From Candidatus Saccharimonadota bacterium (GTDB lineage Bacteria > Patescibacteriota > Saccharimonadia > Saccharimonadales > Saccharimonadaceae), in NCBI GenBank assembly GCA_028289185.1, contig JAQGGV010000012.1:1-6793 (forward strand): a stretch of 6,793 nucleotides of DNA. Direction: 5' to 3'. The notes under the pieces were generated by a model. That model was not told the DNA's origin, searched no databases, and worked only from the letters and a program-made list of their open reading frames with translations. Shown one piece after another: positions 1-4,605 of the stretch (within the stretch, counting starts at the first letter, position 1; the number at the start of each line of letters is the position of its first letter). The position numbers were made by a program, and so were the translations under genes.

Positions 1-597
1 CCCTAGGTTCAGGAAGCGACTGAGGTAATTCAGGCCAAAGAATGCTATCGTGACTCCGCTCAAGACCATAGCCAGTCTCTTCTGGGTGGTTGCGAGCAAG
101 ATTTTGTTGAGTGCTGGTGATAATAACAAAATGACAATGTATGCAGTAATGAACCAATAATTGTTTTGGATAATTGGCATCAGGTTGATGAGAATATTTT
201 GAATAGTAAAGCTTGTGTGAGCGGCATCTAGATTAAACAACTGCCCGAGCCCGAAAACACCCACAAGTAGCGCAAAAACGAATGCGGCAAACGAATATAT
301 CCATGTGATCGAGGCAAGCTTTGTGATGCTTTTGGGGTTGAAGTCTCGCTTAACCGAGAAGTAGCCAGTGATGAGAAAGAACAGTAGTACGCCAATCTGG
401 CCCGAGGCTTGGAGAAAGACAAGATAGAAAGTTTCATAGTTGTGTGCCGCGACAATGTTCGGACCATGCGGGGAACTAAATGTTAGATGACTGATAATGA
501 TGCCAATCATCGCAAAAATTCGCAACAGTTCAATGTTTGATGCACGCTGAACTTTTGCCGCCACCGCAGCAGATTTTTTCTCTATCATTTTCCGCAT
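1..597 (-). CDS. Acyltransferase-3 family membrane protein (3' end cut by window edge)
   Basis: Integral membrane O-acyltransferase of the acyltransferase-3 (OafA/WecH-like) family, which moves acyl groups, often acetyl, onto extracytoplasmic sugars. Only the N-terminal 199 codons are present. Seen: a basic N-terminus, then 'RASNIELLRIFAMIGIIISH' (residues 18-37) with the family's helix-1 Arg and catalytic-type His37; 'GQIGVLLFFLITGYF' (66-80), the second family signature; and 'YWFITAYIVILLLSPALN' (147-164), typical of the branch found in exopolysaccharide clusters. Hydrophobic segments lie near 22-38, 64-80, 95-118, 148-165 and 176-195. Two in-frame ATGs compete, at 597 and 588, and neither has a Shine-Dalgarno sequence. 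A consensus TATAAT at 601-596 would start RNA at about 588, favouring the second; an upstream extended -10 box would serve the first. The outer limit is given here. It follows the LGFP gene by 28 bases on the same strand but seems to have its own promoter. The acyl acceptor cannot be read from sequence. Family assignment is confident. Confidence 0.9.
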   Translation of the reverse strand, partial: MRKMIEKKSAAVAAKVQRASNIELLRIFAMIGIIISHLTFSSPHGPNIVAAHNYETFYLVFLQASGQIGVLLFFLITGYFSVKRDFNPKSITKLASITWIYSFAAFVFALLVGVFGLGQLFNLDAAHTSFTIQNILINLMPIIQNNYWFITAYIVILLLSPALNKILLATTQKRLAMVLSGVTIAFFGLNYLSRFLNLG

Positions 598-625
598 TAT
601 ATGGTTTTATTGTACCATGTGTGAA
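596..625 (-). promoter_or_regulatory. Sigma-70-like promoter overlapping the start of the minus-strand acyltransferase
   Basis: On the minus strand, TTCACA at 625-620 matches the -35 consensus in 5 of 6 positions. It is followed after 18 bases by a perfect TATAAT at 601-596, which overlaps the ATG at 597. The predicted start of transcription, about 7-8 bases further on, falls at 589-588, on the second in-frame ATG, so the mRNA would be leaderless. A second candidate in the same gap is an extended -10, TGG-TACAAT at 617-609, which would start RNA near 602 and give the ATG at 597 a leader of about 5 bases. Either way no ribosome binding site is available. The promoter lies directly behind the stop codon of the LGFP gene. 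Confidence 0.55.
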
Positions 626-2578
626 CTAGTTGTAGACAACGCGTACACCGCTCGTCGTGTTCCAGAAAATGGATCCGCCCTGGAAGTCTTGTTCGGTGTC
701 GCCATTTGACGCTGCGTACTCGTTTGTCGTTGGATAGCCTAGCCGACCCCATTCTTTGCCTGCCGAATTCCATGCTGCATAGATGCCTCCCCAAACGGTT
801 TTGGCACCAGTCGCCTGCGACCAGTAGATTGTATTTGTATTTGGGAAGAGTTGGTAGCAACCACCATCCTTCGTGCCGCACATGGTATCGCCCGTAGGGA
901 AGCCAAGCTTGCCTGTTTCGGCACCGATTTCCTGCCAGCGAGTGTTGATCGAGGACAGTACAGCTCGGCCCCCTGCTGATGTCCAGTAAATTGTGCCACC
1001 TTCGAAGTTCTGGTGACTTGAACCGCCTGCGCCGCCATAAATTTCATCAGATGTTGGCATGCCAAGAGCACCCCATTCTTTGCCGTATTGGCTCCATTTT
1101 GCTAACATACCGCCCCTCACTGAGTGTGCGCCGGTTGTGGTTGATTGATAAAGCATGCCACCTTCAAATGACTGGTAGCAGCCACTATACTTGGTGTTAC
1201 ATTGCTCGGTGCTTGTTGGGTAGCCTAGGAAACCGTTTTCAGTGCCGACGAGTAGATAATATTGTCGTATGCTACCGTAATTTTCAAATGTTCCAAGTGG
1301 TGATTTGTATATAGCACCGTTTTCAAAGCCCTGGAAGCAGCCACCACTGCGCAGCCCGCATACCATTGGGCTTGATGGGTAGCCAAGAACACCACCTTCG
1401 GTGCCAAGAGCCATGAATCTATCGCGAATAGTTCCCATGTTTTCGTAGGCGTGACCAACGTTTGGTGAATAGTAAAGCGTTCCATTTTGGTATCCTTGGT
1501 AACATCCGTTATCCTTCAGCCCGCAGATGACGGGGTTGTTTGGATAGCCAAGTGAACTGTTCTCGTTGCCCATCTCGCTGTAGCGTAGCCTAATCGGTCC
1601 GTAACTTTCGTAGGTACTCGAGTTCTGTGACCAATAAAGCCCGCCAGTGTCAAATCCCTGGTAGCACCCATTATCCTTCAGCCCGCAGACCTTGTTAATT
1701 GTCGCTTTACCTAGGATACTACCGGTCCCTCCAAGGGTTGTATAGCGGCTGATGAACGGATCAATGACCTGAATGCGCGTGTCGCCAAACCAGCTTGTAA
1801 AGTAGATATAGAAGTTACGATTTCCATATGCGCTACAACCGTCGCCAGTACCCAGCCCCGCATTGAGTGCGGCTTGATTTGGCTGGTATGGCGTGTAGTC
1901 ATAGAGCGCTGCCGTTGTGAGGTTGGCAATATTGACTGTTGTGCCACCACAGCTACTGTCGGGACTCCAGCGAATAAAGTTATTTCCCACGGTATAAGGC
2001 GAGTACCAGGTTGAGCTTTGGTTGAGTATCGCGCGGAACATTTTGGCGCTCCAGTCGAGCTGATTCGTCAGGCCGTAGTATTGGCTGTCACAGGGAGCAC
2101 TGTCGGGGCAGCCGTAACCCGTTGCAGTTCGATACTGCAGATTGAGTGGCCATGTGTCGGTAACAAGACCTTGTTCTTTTTGGAGCAGGACAAGCAGCAC
2201 TTGAGGGTTAATCGAATACTTTTGGGCGGTGTCGTATATGATTTGTGCACCATTGCGGCCACCTTCCCAGAAGTCTCGTAAGCAGTAGAATGTACTTTGT
2301 CCATGGGTGGCTTGTCCCCATTGGGCCCTAGTGCCACCACCATATTCAGAGGGTTGAGTGCCATTCGTATCGCAGGTGGGTACTTTGCTAATCAAGAATT
2401 CTTCGATCTGCCCGGCGGTCATCGTATTTTTGTTCGTCATGATGCCGTCATCCATGATGTACGCAGGATTCCACCCGCTCACTGCTGCCGACACGGAAGA
2501 AGCAGGTAAAACACTAAGAACGGATATAAAAGCCATTGATAACAGGATTAATCTTTGCATGATAGCTCGAGTCTTCAT
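626..2578 (-). CDS. Secreted LGFP-repeat protein with lysozyme-like N-terminal domain
   Basis: A 650-residue exported protein, probably a cell-wall-binding and possibly wall-cleaving factor. Residues 1-32 form a Sec signal peptide: basic start, hydrophobic core 10-24, and an A-S-S-V-S-A-A cleavage region. Residues 33-270 are a globular domain with six cysteines (69, 99, 157, 163, 210, 248). Within it, 'INPQVLLVLLQKEQG' (123-137) resembles the helix that carries the catalytic Glu in lysozyme-like transglycosylases, making Glu135 the candidate acid; 'YYGLTNQLDWSAKMF' (167-181) follows where such folds have their next conserved block. Residues 276-650 hold seven LGFP repeats. There is no C-terminal membrane anchor or sorting signal, so it is likely released or held through the repeats. 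The start at 2578 has a weak AGG (2586-2584) five bases upstream; a second ATG at 2560 would shorten the signal peptide's n-region. It follows the anchored protein by six bases, so the two are probably co-transcribed. Enzymatic activity is inference; the repeat and export calls are confident. Confidence 0.88.
   Translation of the reverse strand: MKTRAIMQRLILLSMAFISVLSVLPASSVSAAVSGWNPAYIMDDGIMTNKNTMTAGQIEEFLISKVPTCDTNGTQPSEYGGGTRAQWGQATHGQSTFYCLRDFWEGGRNGAQIIYDTAQKYSINPQVLLVLLQKEQGLVTDTWPLNLQYRTATGYGCPDSAPCDSQYYGLTNQLDWSAKMFRAILNQSSTWYSPYTVGNNFIRWSPDSSCGGTTVNIANLTTAALYDYTPYQPNQAALNAGLGTGDGCSAYGNRNFYIYFTSWFGDTRIQVIDPFISRYTTLGGTGSILGKATINKVCGLKDNGCYQGFDTGGLYWSQNSSTYESYGPIRLRYSEMGNENSSLGYPNNPVICGLKDNGCYQGYQNGTLYYSPNVGHAYENMGTIRDRFMALGTEGGVLGYPSSPMVCGLRSGGCFQGFENGAIYKSPLGTFENYGSIRQYYLLVGTENGFLGYPTSTEQCNTKYSGCYQSFEGGMLYQSTTTGAHSVRGGMLAKWSQYGKEWGALGMPTSDEIYGGAGGSSHQNFEGGTIYWTSAGGRAVLSSINTRWQEIGAETGKLGFPTGDTMCGTKDGGCYQLFPNTNTIYWSQATGAKTVWGGIYAAWNSAGKEWGRLGYPTTNEYAASNGDTEQDFQGGSIFWNTTSGVRVVYN
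629..640. repeat. Short perfect inverted repeat abutting the LGFP stop codon
   Basis: GTTGT-AG-ACAAC is a perfect 12-bp palindrome-like element with 5-bp arms. It covers the last four codons of the LGFP protein, next to its TAG stop at 628-626, and sits immediately upstream of the -35 box of the following acyltransferase promoter. It is too short, and lacks a following T-run, to be an intrinsic terminator. It could be a half-site operator or simply chance within coding sequence. Confidence 0.25.
1509..1527. repeat. 19-bp direct repeat, copy A, within the LGFP gene
   Basis: This 19-base stretch (ttatccttcagcccgcaga on the plus strand) is identical to 1671-1689. The offset is 162 bases, exactly 54 codons or one LGFP unit. 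It encodes the (V/I)CGLKDN turn of repeat 2 on the minus strand. Identity at the nucleotide level points to recent unit duplication or gene conversion. Confidence 0.8.
1671..1689. repeat. 19-bp direct repeat, copy B, within the LGFP gene
   Basis: Identical partner of 1509-1527, encoding the same VCGLKDN turn in LGFP repeat 1. Flanking bases also resemble each other but with substitutions, so the identical block is only the cysteine turn. Confidence 0.8.
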
Positions 2579-2583
2579 GATGA

Positions 2584-2586
2584 CCT
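2584..2586 (-). promoter_or_regulatory. Weak ribosome binding site of the LGFP gene, overlapping the upstream stop codon
   Basis: AGG at 2586-2584 lies five bases before the ATG at 2578. Its first two bases are part of the TAG stop (2587-2585) of the upstream gene. With only six bases between stop and start, translation coupling or re-initiation is likely. Confidence 0.4.
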
Positions 2587-3133
2587 ACGGTATTGCAACC
2601 ACGGCTGTTGCCACGGAGGTTTTAGATTGATACGATGTGGTCACTTTGGCGGTCCAGGTACCAGACGAAAGCTCAGAAACGGGAATGTCCCAGCCCTTGC
2701 ATGTTGAATAGCCAGATAGTGCTTGAATGCCAACATTTGCTTTGGTAACGACGGTACTCCCTTTTGTCAGCGTTAGGCTACATGATCCATCGGATACATT
2801 TGCAGATATAGTCGTTCGCACCTGAACGCTGGTTCCTGTGTAGTTTGCAACCGCATTCAAGTCGTTGGTTTGTGTGTCTCCAGATGAAGAAGGAGGATTG
2901 ACGGTCTGCGCCTTTGCATCTTGACCCGCTTGTACTTCAGCATCCGTTGGAGGATTTAGACTGACCGTGGATACCCCCGGTTGCAGGCTTGATGAAGGGG
3001 AGGATTTGGTGATACTTGCGGTTTGTTGGGACTGGCGAAGAGCATACACACCAATGCCGACGCCGGCAATAACCAATACAGCAAGACTGATAAATATCAG
3101 ACGCTTTTTTGATGATGGATGAGCTATCTTCAT
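2585..3133 (-). CDS. Membrane-anchored protein with Pro/Ser-rich stalk and extracytoplasmic beta-sandwich-like domain
   Basis: I do not recognise a named family. The 182-residue product has a short basic cytoplasmic start (KK-R at 9-11), one transmembrane helix (about 12-31), and a low-complexity Ser/Pro/Gln stalk (35-90) that includes 'NPPTDAEVQAGQDAK' (60-74). A compact C-terminal domain (about 93-182) follows. It is Ser/Thr/Val rich with alternating beta pattern and two cysteines (118, 145) spaced for a disulfide, resembling small Ig-like or FnIII-like domains: 'GSCSLTLTKGSTVVTKA' (116-132) and 'SSGTWTAKVTTSYQS' (156-170) look like strand pairs. Topology is N-in, domain outside. The ATG at 3133 has no Shine-Dalgarno sequence, but a -10-like box lies within 6-8 bases, suggesting a leaderless mRNA. 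The gene ends six bases before the LGFP gene, so the pair likely forms an operon; it may help present or retain that secreted protein, which is inference. It is not a lipoprotein: no lipobox is present. Confidence 0.82.
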   Translation of the reverse strand: MKIAHPSSKKRLIFISLAVLVIAGVGIGVYALRQSQQTASITKSSPSSSLQPGVSTVSLNPPTDAEVQAGQDAKAQTVNPPSSSGDTQTNDLNAVANYTGTSVQVRTTISANVSDGSCSLTLTKGSTVVTKANVGIQALSGYSTCKGWDIPVSELSSGTWTAKVTTSYQSKTSVATAVVAIP

Positions 3134-3139
3134 GATTCT

Positions 3140-3147
3140 ATTTTATA
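3140..3147 (-). promoter_or_regulatory. -10 region of the minus-strand operon, giving a leaderless or near-leaderless mRNA
   Basis: The minus strand reads TATAAAAT at 3147-3140, offering TATAAA (3147-3142) or TAAAAT (3145-3140), each 5 of 6 to consensus. Transcription starting about 7 bases downstream would begin at or within four bases of the ATG at 3133. No good -35 is seen; TTAGCG at 3169-3164 is the best, 16 bases from TATAAA, but poor. No Shine-Dalgarno sequence lies between box and ATG. Confidence 0.45.
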
Positions 3148-3221
3148 GGTGTGTTTATGTTTACGCTAATTTACTTCACATTATCACCATACTGTTGAAA
3201 AATCAAGGCCATCAACGCTGT

Positions 3222-3244
3222 TAAGCGAGAAATATGACCGCTTA
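3222..3244. repeat. Inverted repeat in the divergent intergenic region
   Basis: TAAGCG (3222-3227) and CGCTTA (3239-3244) are perfect 6-bp inverted arms with 11 bases between them. They end four bases before the extended -10 box of the plus-strand acyltransferase, where a -35 element or activator/repressor site would lie. Centre-to-centre spacing of the arms is 17 bp, somewhat long for one helical turn. It is a candidate operator for one or both divergent units; chance is possible. Confidence 0.3.
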
Positions 3245-3247
3245 GTC

Positions 3248-3256
3248 TGGTATACT
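3248..3256 (+). promoter_or_regulatory. Extended -10 promoter of the plus-strand acyltransferase
   Basis: TGG-TATACT is an exact extended -10 motif (TGn plus a hexamer 5 of 6 to consensus). No recognisable -35 lies 16-18 bases upstream, which extended -10 promoters tolerate. Expected start of RNA is near 3263, leaving a leader of about 12 bases with only a weak AGAG (3263-3266) eight bases before the ATG. Confidence 0.5.
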
Positions 3257-3274
3257 ATACAAAGAGCTTTCGCT

Positions 3275-4549
3275 ATGAACAAACAGAGATTTTATGAGTT
3301 AGAGGGTCTGAGGGGTGTCGCGGCGATTGCCGTTGTTCTCTATCACTATTCACTGGCATTTTACGCAATGATATTCTATGGCTCCATACAGAATGTCGTC
3401 CAAAACATGCAGTACGAGGATAATCTGTATGGCAATCCTATTTCTGTATTTTTCTCGGGTACATTTGCCGTTGCTATCTTCTTTGTACTGAGTGGTTTTG
3501 TGCTCAGCATTGCCTTTTTCCAGACAGGGAAGCTGGATATTATCAAAAAACTCGCAACAAAACGCTACCTGAGACTAATGCTGCCGGCATTGGCATCGGT
3601 TATGATCTGCTACGTCGTGTTCAAGCTAGGAATATTCCACATCAGGGAAGCGGCGGCAATGAGTAATTCGTGGTGGCTCAAAACAACGTGGACGTTCACA
3701 CCACATCTGACAGATGCGATTTCTGACGGTGTTTATGGAATATTCACGCAGGGATCGGACCTCTATAACAATGTGCTATGGACAATGCAAACGGAATTTC
3801 TGGGGTCTTTCATCGTCTTTGGTTTTGCAGCGCTCTTTTACAAAGTAAAGTATAGGTGGGTGCTGTATGTGGCACTGATGGTTGTGTTATTTAATACGTG
3901 GCTGCTGGGCTTTATTATTGGCATGGCGTTGGCAGATGCGTATGCGAATGGTCGTGTTAAATCAATCAGCAATCCGTTTGCGGCTGTTGTGGTTGTCGTC
4001 GGTGGGCTCTTTCTGGGGGGCTATCCACTTAACATCGTTACAGGTACTGTATACCAAGTATTTGCCGTCCCAGGCCTCGCGGTGAAATGGAACATGTTCT
4101 ATTTAACGATAGGCGCGTCACTACTGGTCTTCGGCGTATTGTCAGTCACCAGGCTTGCCAAGTTCTTTCAGAATAAACGTGTCAGTATTCTTGGCAGGTA
4201 TACCTTTTCGCTCTATCTCGTCCATTTAGTTATTCTCTATAGTTTCACGACTTTTGTATTCGTTGAACTACGGACAAAGTTAGGGTTTGGCTACAATCTG
4301 GCGGCAGTGACGGCAATCGTGTCATCGGCACCTGTCATATTCGGCGTGACCATTCTGTTCGAGCGCTATATTGATGCGCCATCAATTCGCCTGTCCACGT
4401 ATTTCGCCAACGTAGTACTTGGCAACACGGAACTTGACTTGAATCGTCGCTTGCAGAGTGTTGCACGCCGAGTTGTTCGCGCTATTCCAACTCGTCGCTT
4501 CTCGGTTCCGCAAGAGGAATTGCTGGCCCAGGAAGAGCTTGAGTCATAG
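3275..4549 (+). CDS. Acyltransferase-3 family membrane O-acyltransferase
   Basis: Complete 424-residue multi-pass protein of the acyltransferase-3 (OafA/YrhL-type) family, expected to transfer an acyl group to a cell-surface or lipid-linked glycan. Seen in order: 'FYELEGLRGVAAIAVVLYHY' (6-25) with the family Arg13 and His24; 'FAVAIFFVLSGFVLS' (64-78); the 'RYLRLMLPA' block (97-105) with the R-x-x-R-L-x-x-P pattern; 'LWTMQTEFLGS' (169-179) matching the W-x-x-x-x-E motif with Glu174; and 'GRYTFSLYLVHL' (308-319), the late helix with His318. About ten hydrophobic segments run from 14 to 365. No SGNH hydrolase domain is fused. The C-terminus adds a hydrophilic tail of about 50 residues (376-424), first Arg-rich then Glu-rich, probably cytoplasmic. 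Length is near the usual 350-400 plus this tail. It opens the plus-strand cluster, with its own extended -10 promoter. Distinct in sequence from the minus-strand acyltransferase, so not a recent duplicate. Acceptor sugar unknown. Confidence 0.93.
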   Translation: MNKQRFYELEGLRGVAAIAVVLYHYSLAFYAMIFYGSIQNVVQNMQYEDNLYGNPISVFFSGTFAVAIFFVLSGFVLSIAFFQTGKLDIIKKLATKRYLRLMLPALASVMICYVVFKLGIFHIREAAAMSNSWWLKTTWTFTPHLTDAISDGVYGIFTQGSDLYNNVLWTMQTEFLGSFIVFGFAALFYKVKYRWVLYVALMVVLFNTWLLGFIIGMALADAYANGRVKSISNPFAAVVVVVGGLFLGGYPLNIVTGTVYQVFAVPGLAVKWNMFYLTIGASLLVFGVLSVTRLAKFFQNKRVSILGRYTFSLYLVHLVILYSFTTFVFVELRTKLGFGYNLAAVTAIVSSAPVIFGVTILFERYIDAPSIRLSTYFANVVLGNTELDLNRRLQSVARRVVRAIPTRRFSVPQEELLAQEELES

Positions 4550-4576
4550 TACGAGGAGCTTTGGGCCAACGTACGG

Positions 4577-4593
4577 TACTATGTAAATAGGAG
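4577..4593 (+). promoter_or_regulatory. Possible -10 box and distant Shine-Dalgarno of the glycosyltransferase gene
   Basis: The 56-base gap between the acyltransferase and the glycosyltransferase contains TACTAT (4577-4582), a modest -10 candidate without a clear -35, and AGGAG (4589-4593), a good Shine-Dalgarno core but 12 bases from the ATG at 4606, longer than usual. No in-frame start lies closer: the frame upstream of 4606 runs ACT, TTT, GTA, CGA, GAG to a TAG at 4588. The gene may therefore be expressed partly by read-through from upstream. Confidence 0.35.
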
Positions 4594-4605
4594 CGAGTAT
4601 TTACT

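Larger units (their letters stand above)
629..1753 (-). repeat. Seven tandem LGFP repeats (protein level)
   Basis: Repeats begin near residues 276, 329, 384, 437, 491, 544 and 599, a period of 53-55 residues. Each has an I-x-x-(R/K)-(Y/W/F) start, a G-x-E-x-G-x-LG-(Y/F/M)-P core, then a turn region and a (Q)-x-F-x-x-G-x-(I/L)-Y-(W/Y/K) strand. The first copy is the most divergent: its core reads GSILGKA with Lys-Ala in place of the aromatic-Pro. Repeats 1-4 and 6 each carry a C-x6-C pair in the turn (298/305, 352/359, 407/414, 460/467, 567/574). Repeats 5 and 7 have none and instead have Gly/Ser/Asn-rich turns. LGFP repeats are known in actinobacterial secreted proteins, where they are thought to bind the cell wall. 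Confidence 0.9.

Noticed and set aside
228..467. 79-codon minus-strand frame inside the partial acyltransferase
   Set aside because: It runs in another frame of a region whose main frame carries two acyltransferase-3 signatures. Its Ser-rich translation is a typical shadow.
629..1753. The periodic region, considered as a CRISPR array or non-coding tandem repeat
   Set aside because: The period of about 160 bases keeps reading frame and encodes divergent LGFP protein units. There are no short identical repeats with unique spacers.
706..2509. Several open frames on the plus strand (e.g. 706-897, 979-1314, 2018-2281, 2297-2509) opposite the LGFP gene
   Set aside because: They are antisense to a gene with a clear signal peptide and repeat domain. 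They lack ribosome binding sites and recognisable motifs, and their composition is that of the opposite-strand shadow.
3180..3206. Alternative upstream promoter for the minus-strand operon (TTGATT at 3206-3201 and GATAAT at 3185-3180)
   Set aside because: The spacer is only 15 bases and the box would give a leader with no Shine-Dalgarno sequence. The box next to the ATG is simpler, though this one is not excluded.
1..4549. The two acyltransferases as a recent duplication
   Set aside because: They share only family signatures. N-terminal sequences, loop lengths and branch-specific motifs differ clearly.
4549..4574. GTACG ... CGTAC inverted repeat after the plus-strand acyltransferase, considered as a terminator
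   Set aside because: Arms are only 5 bp with a 16-base loop and no following T-run, so it does not support a stable terminator hairpin.
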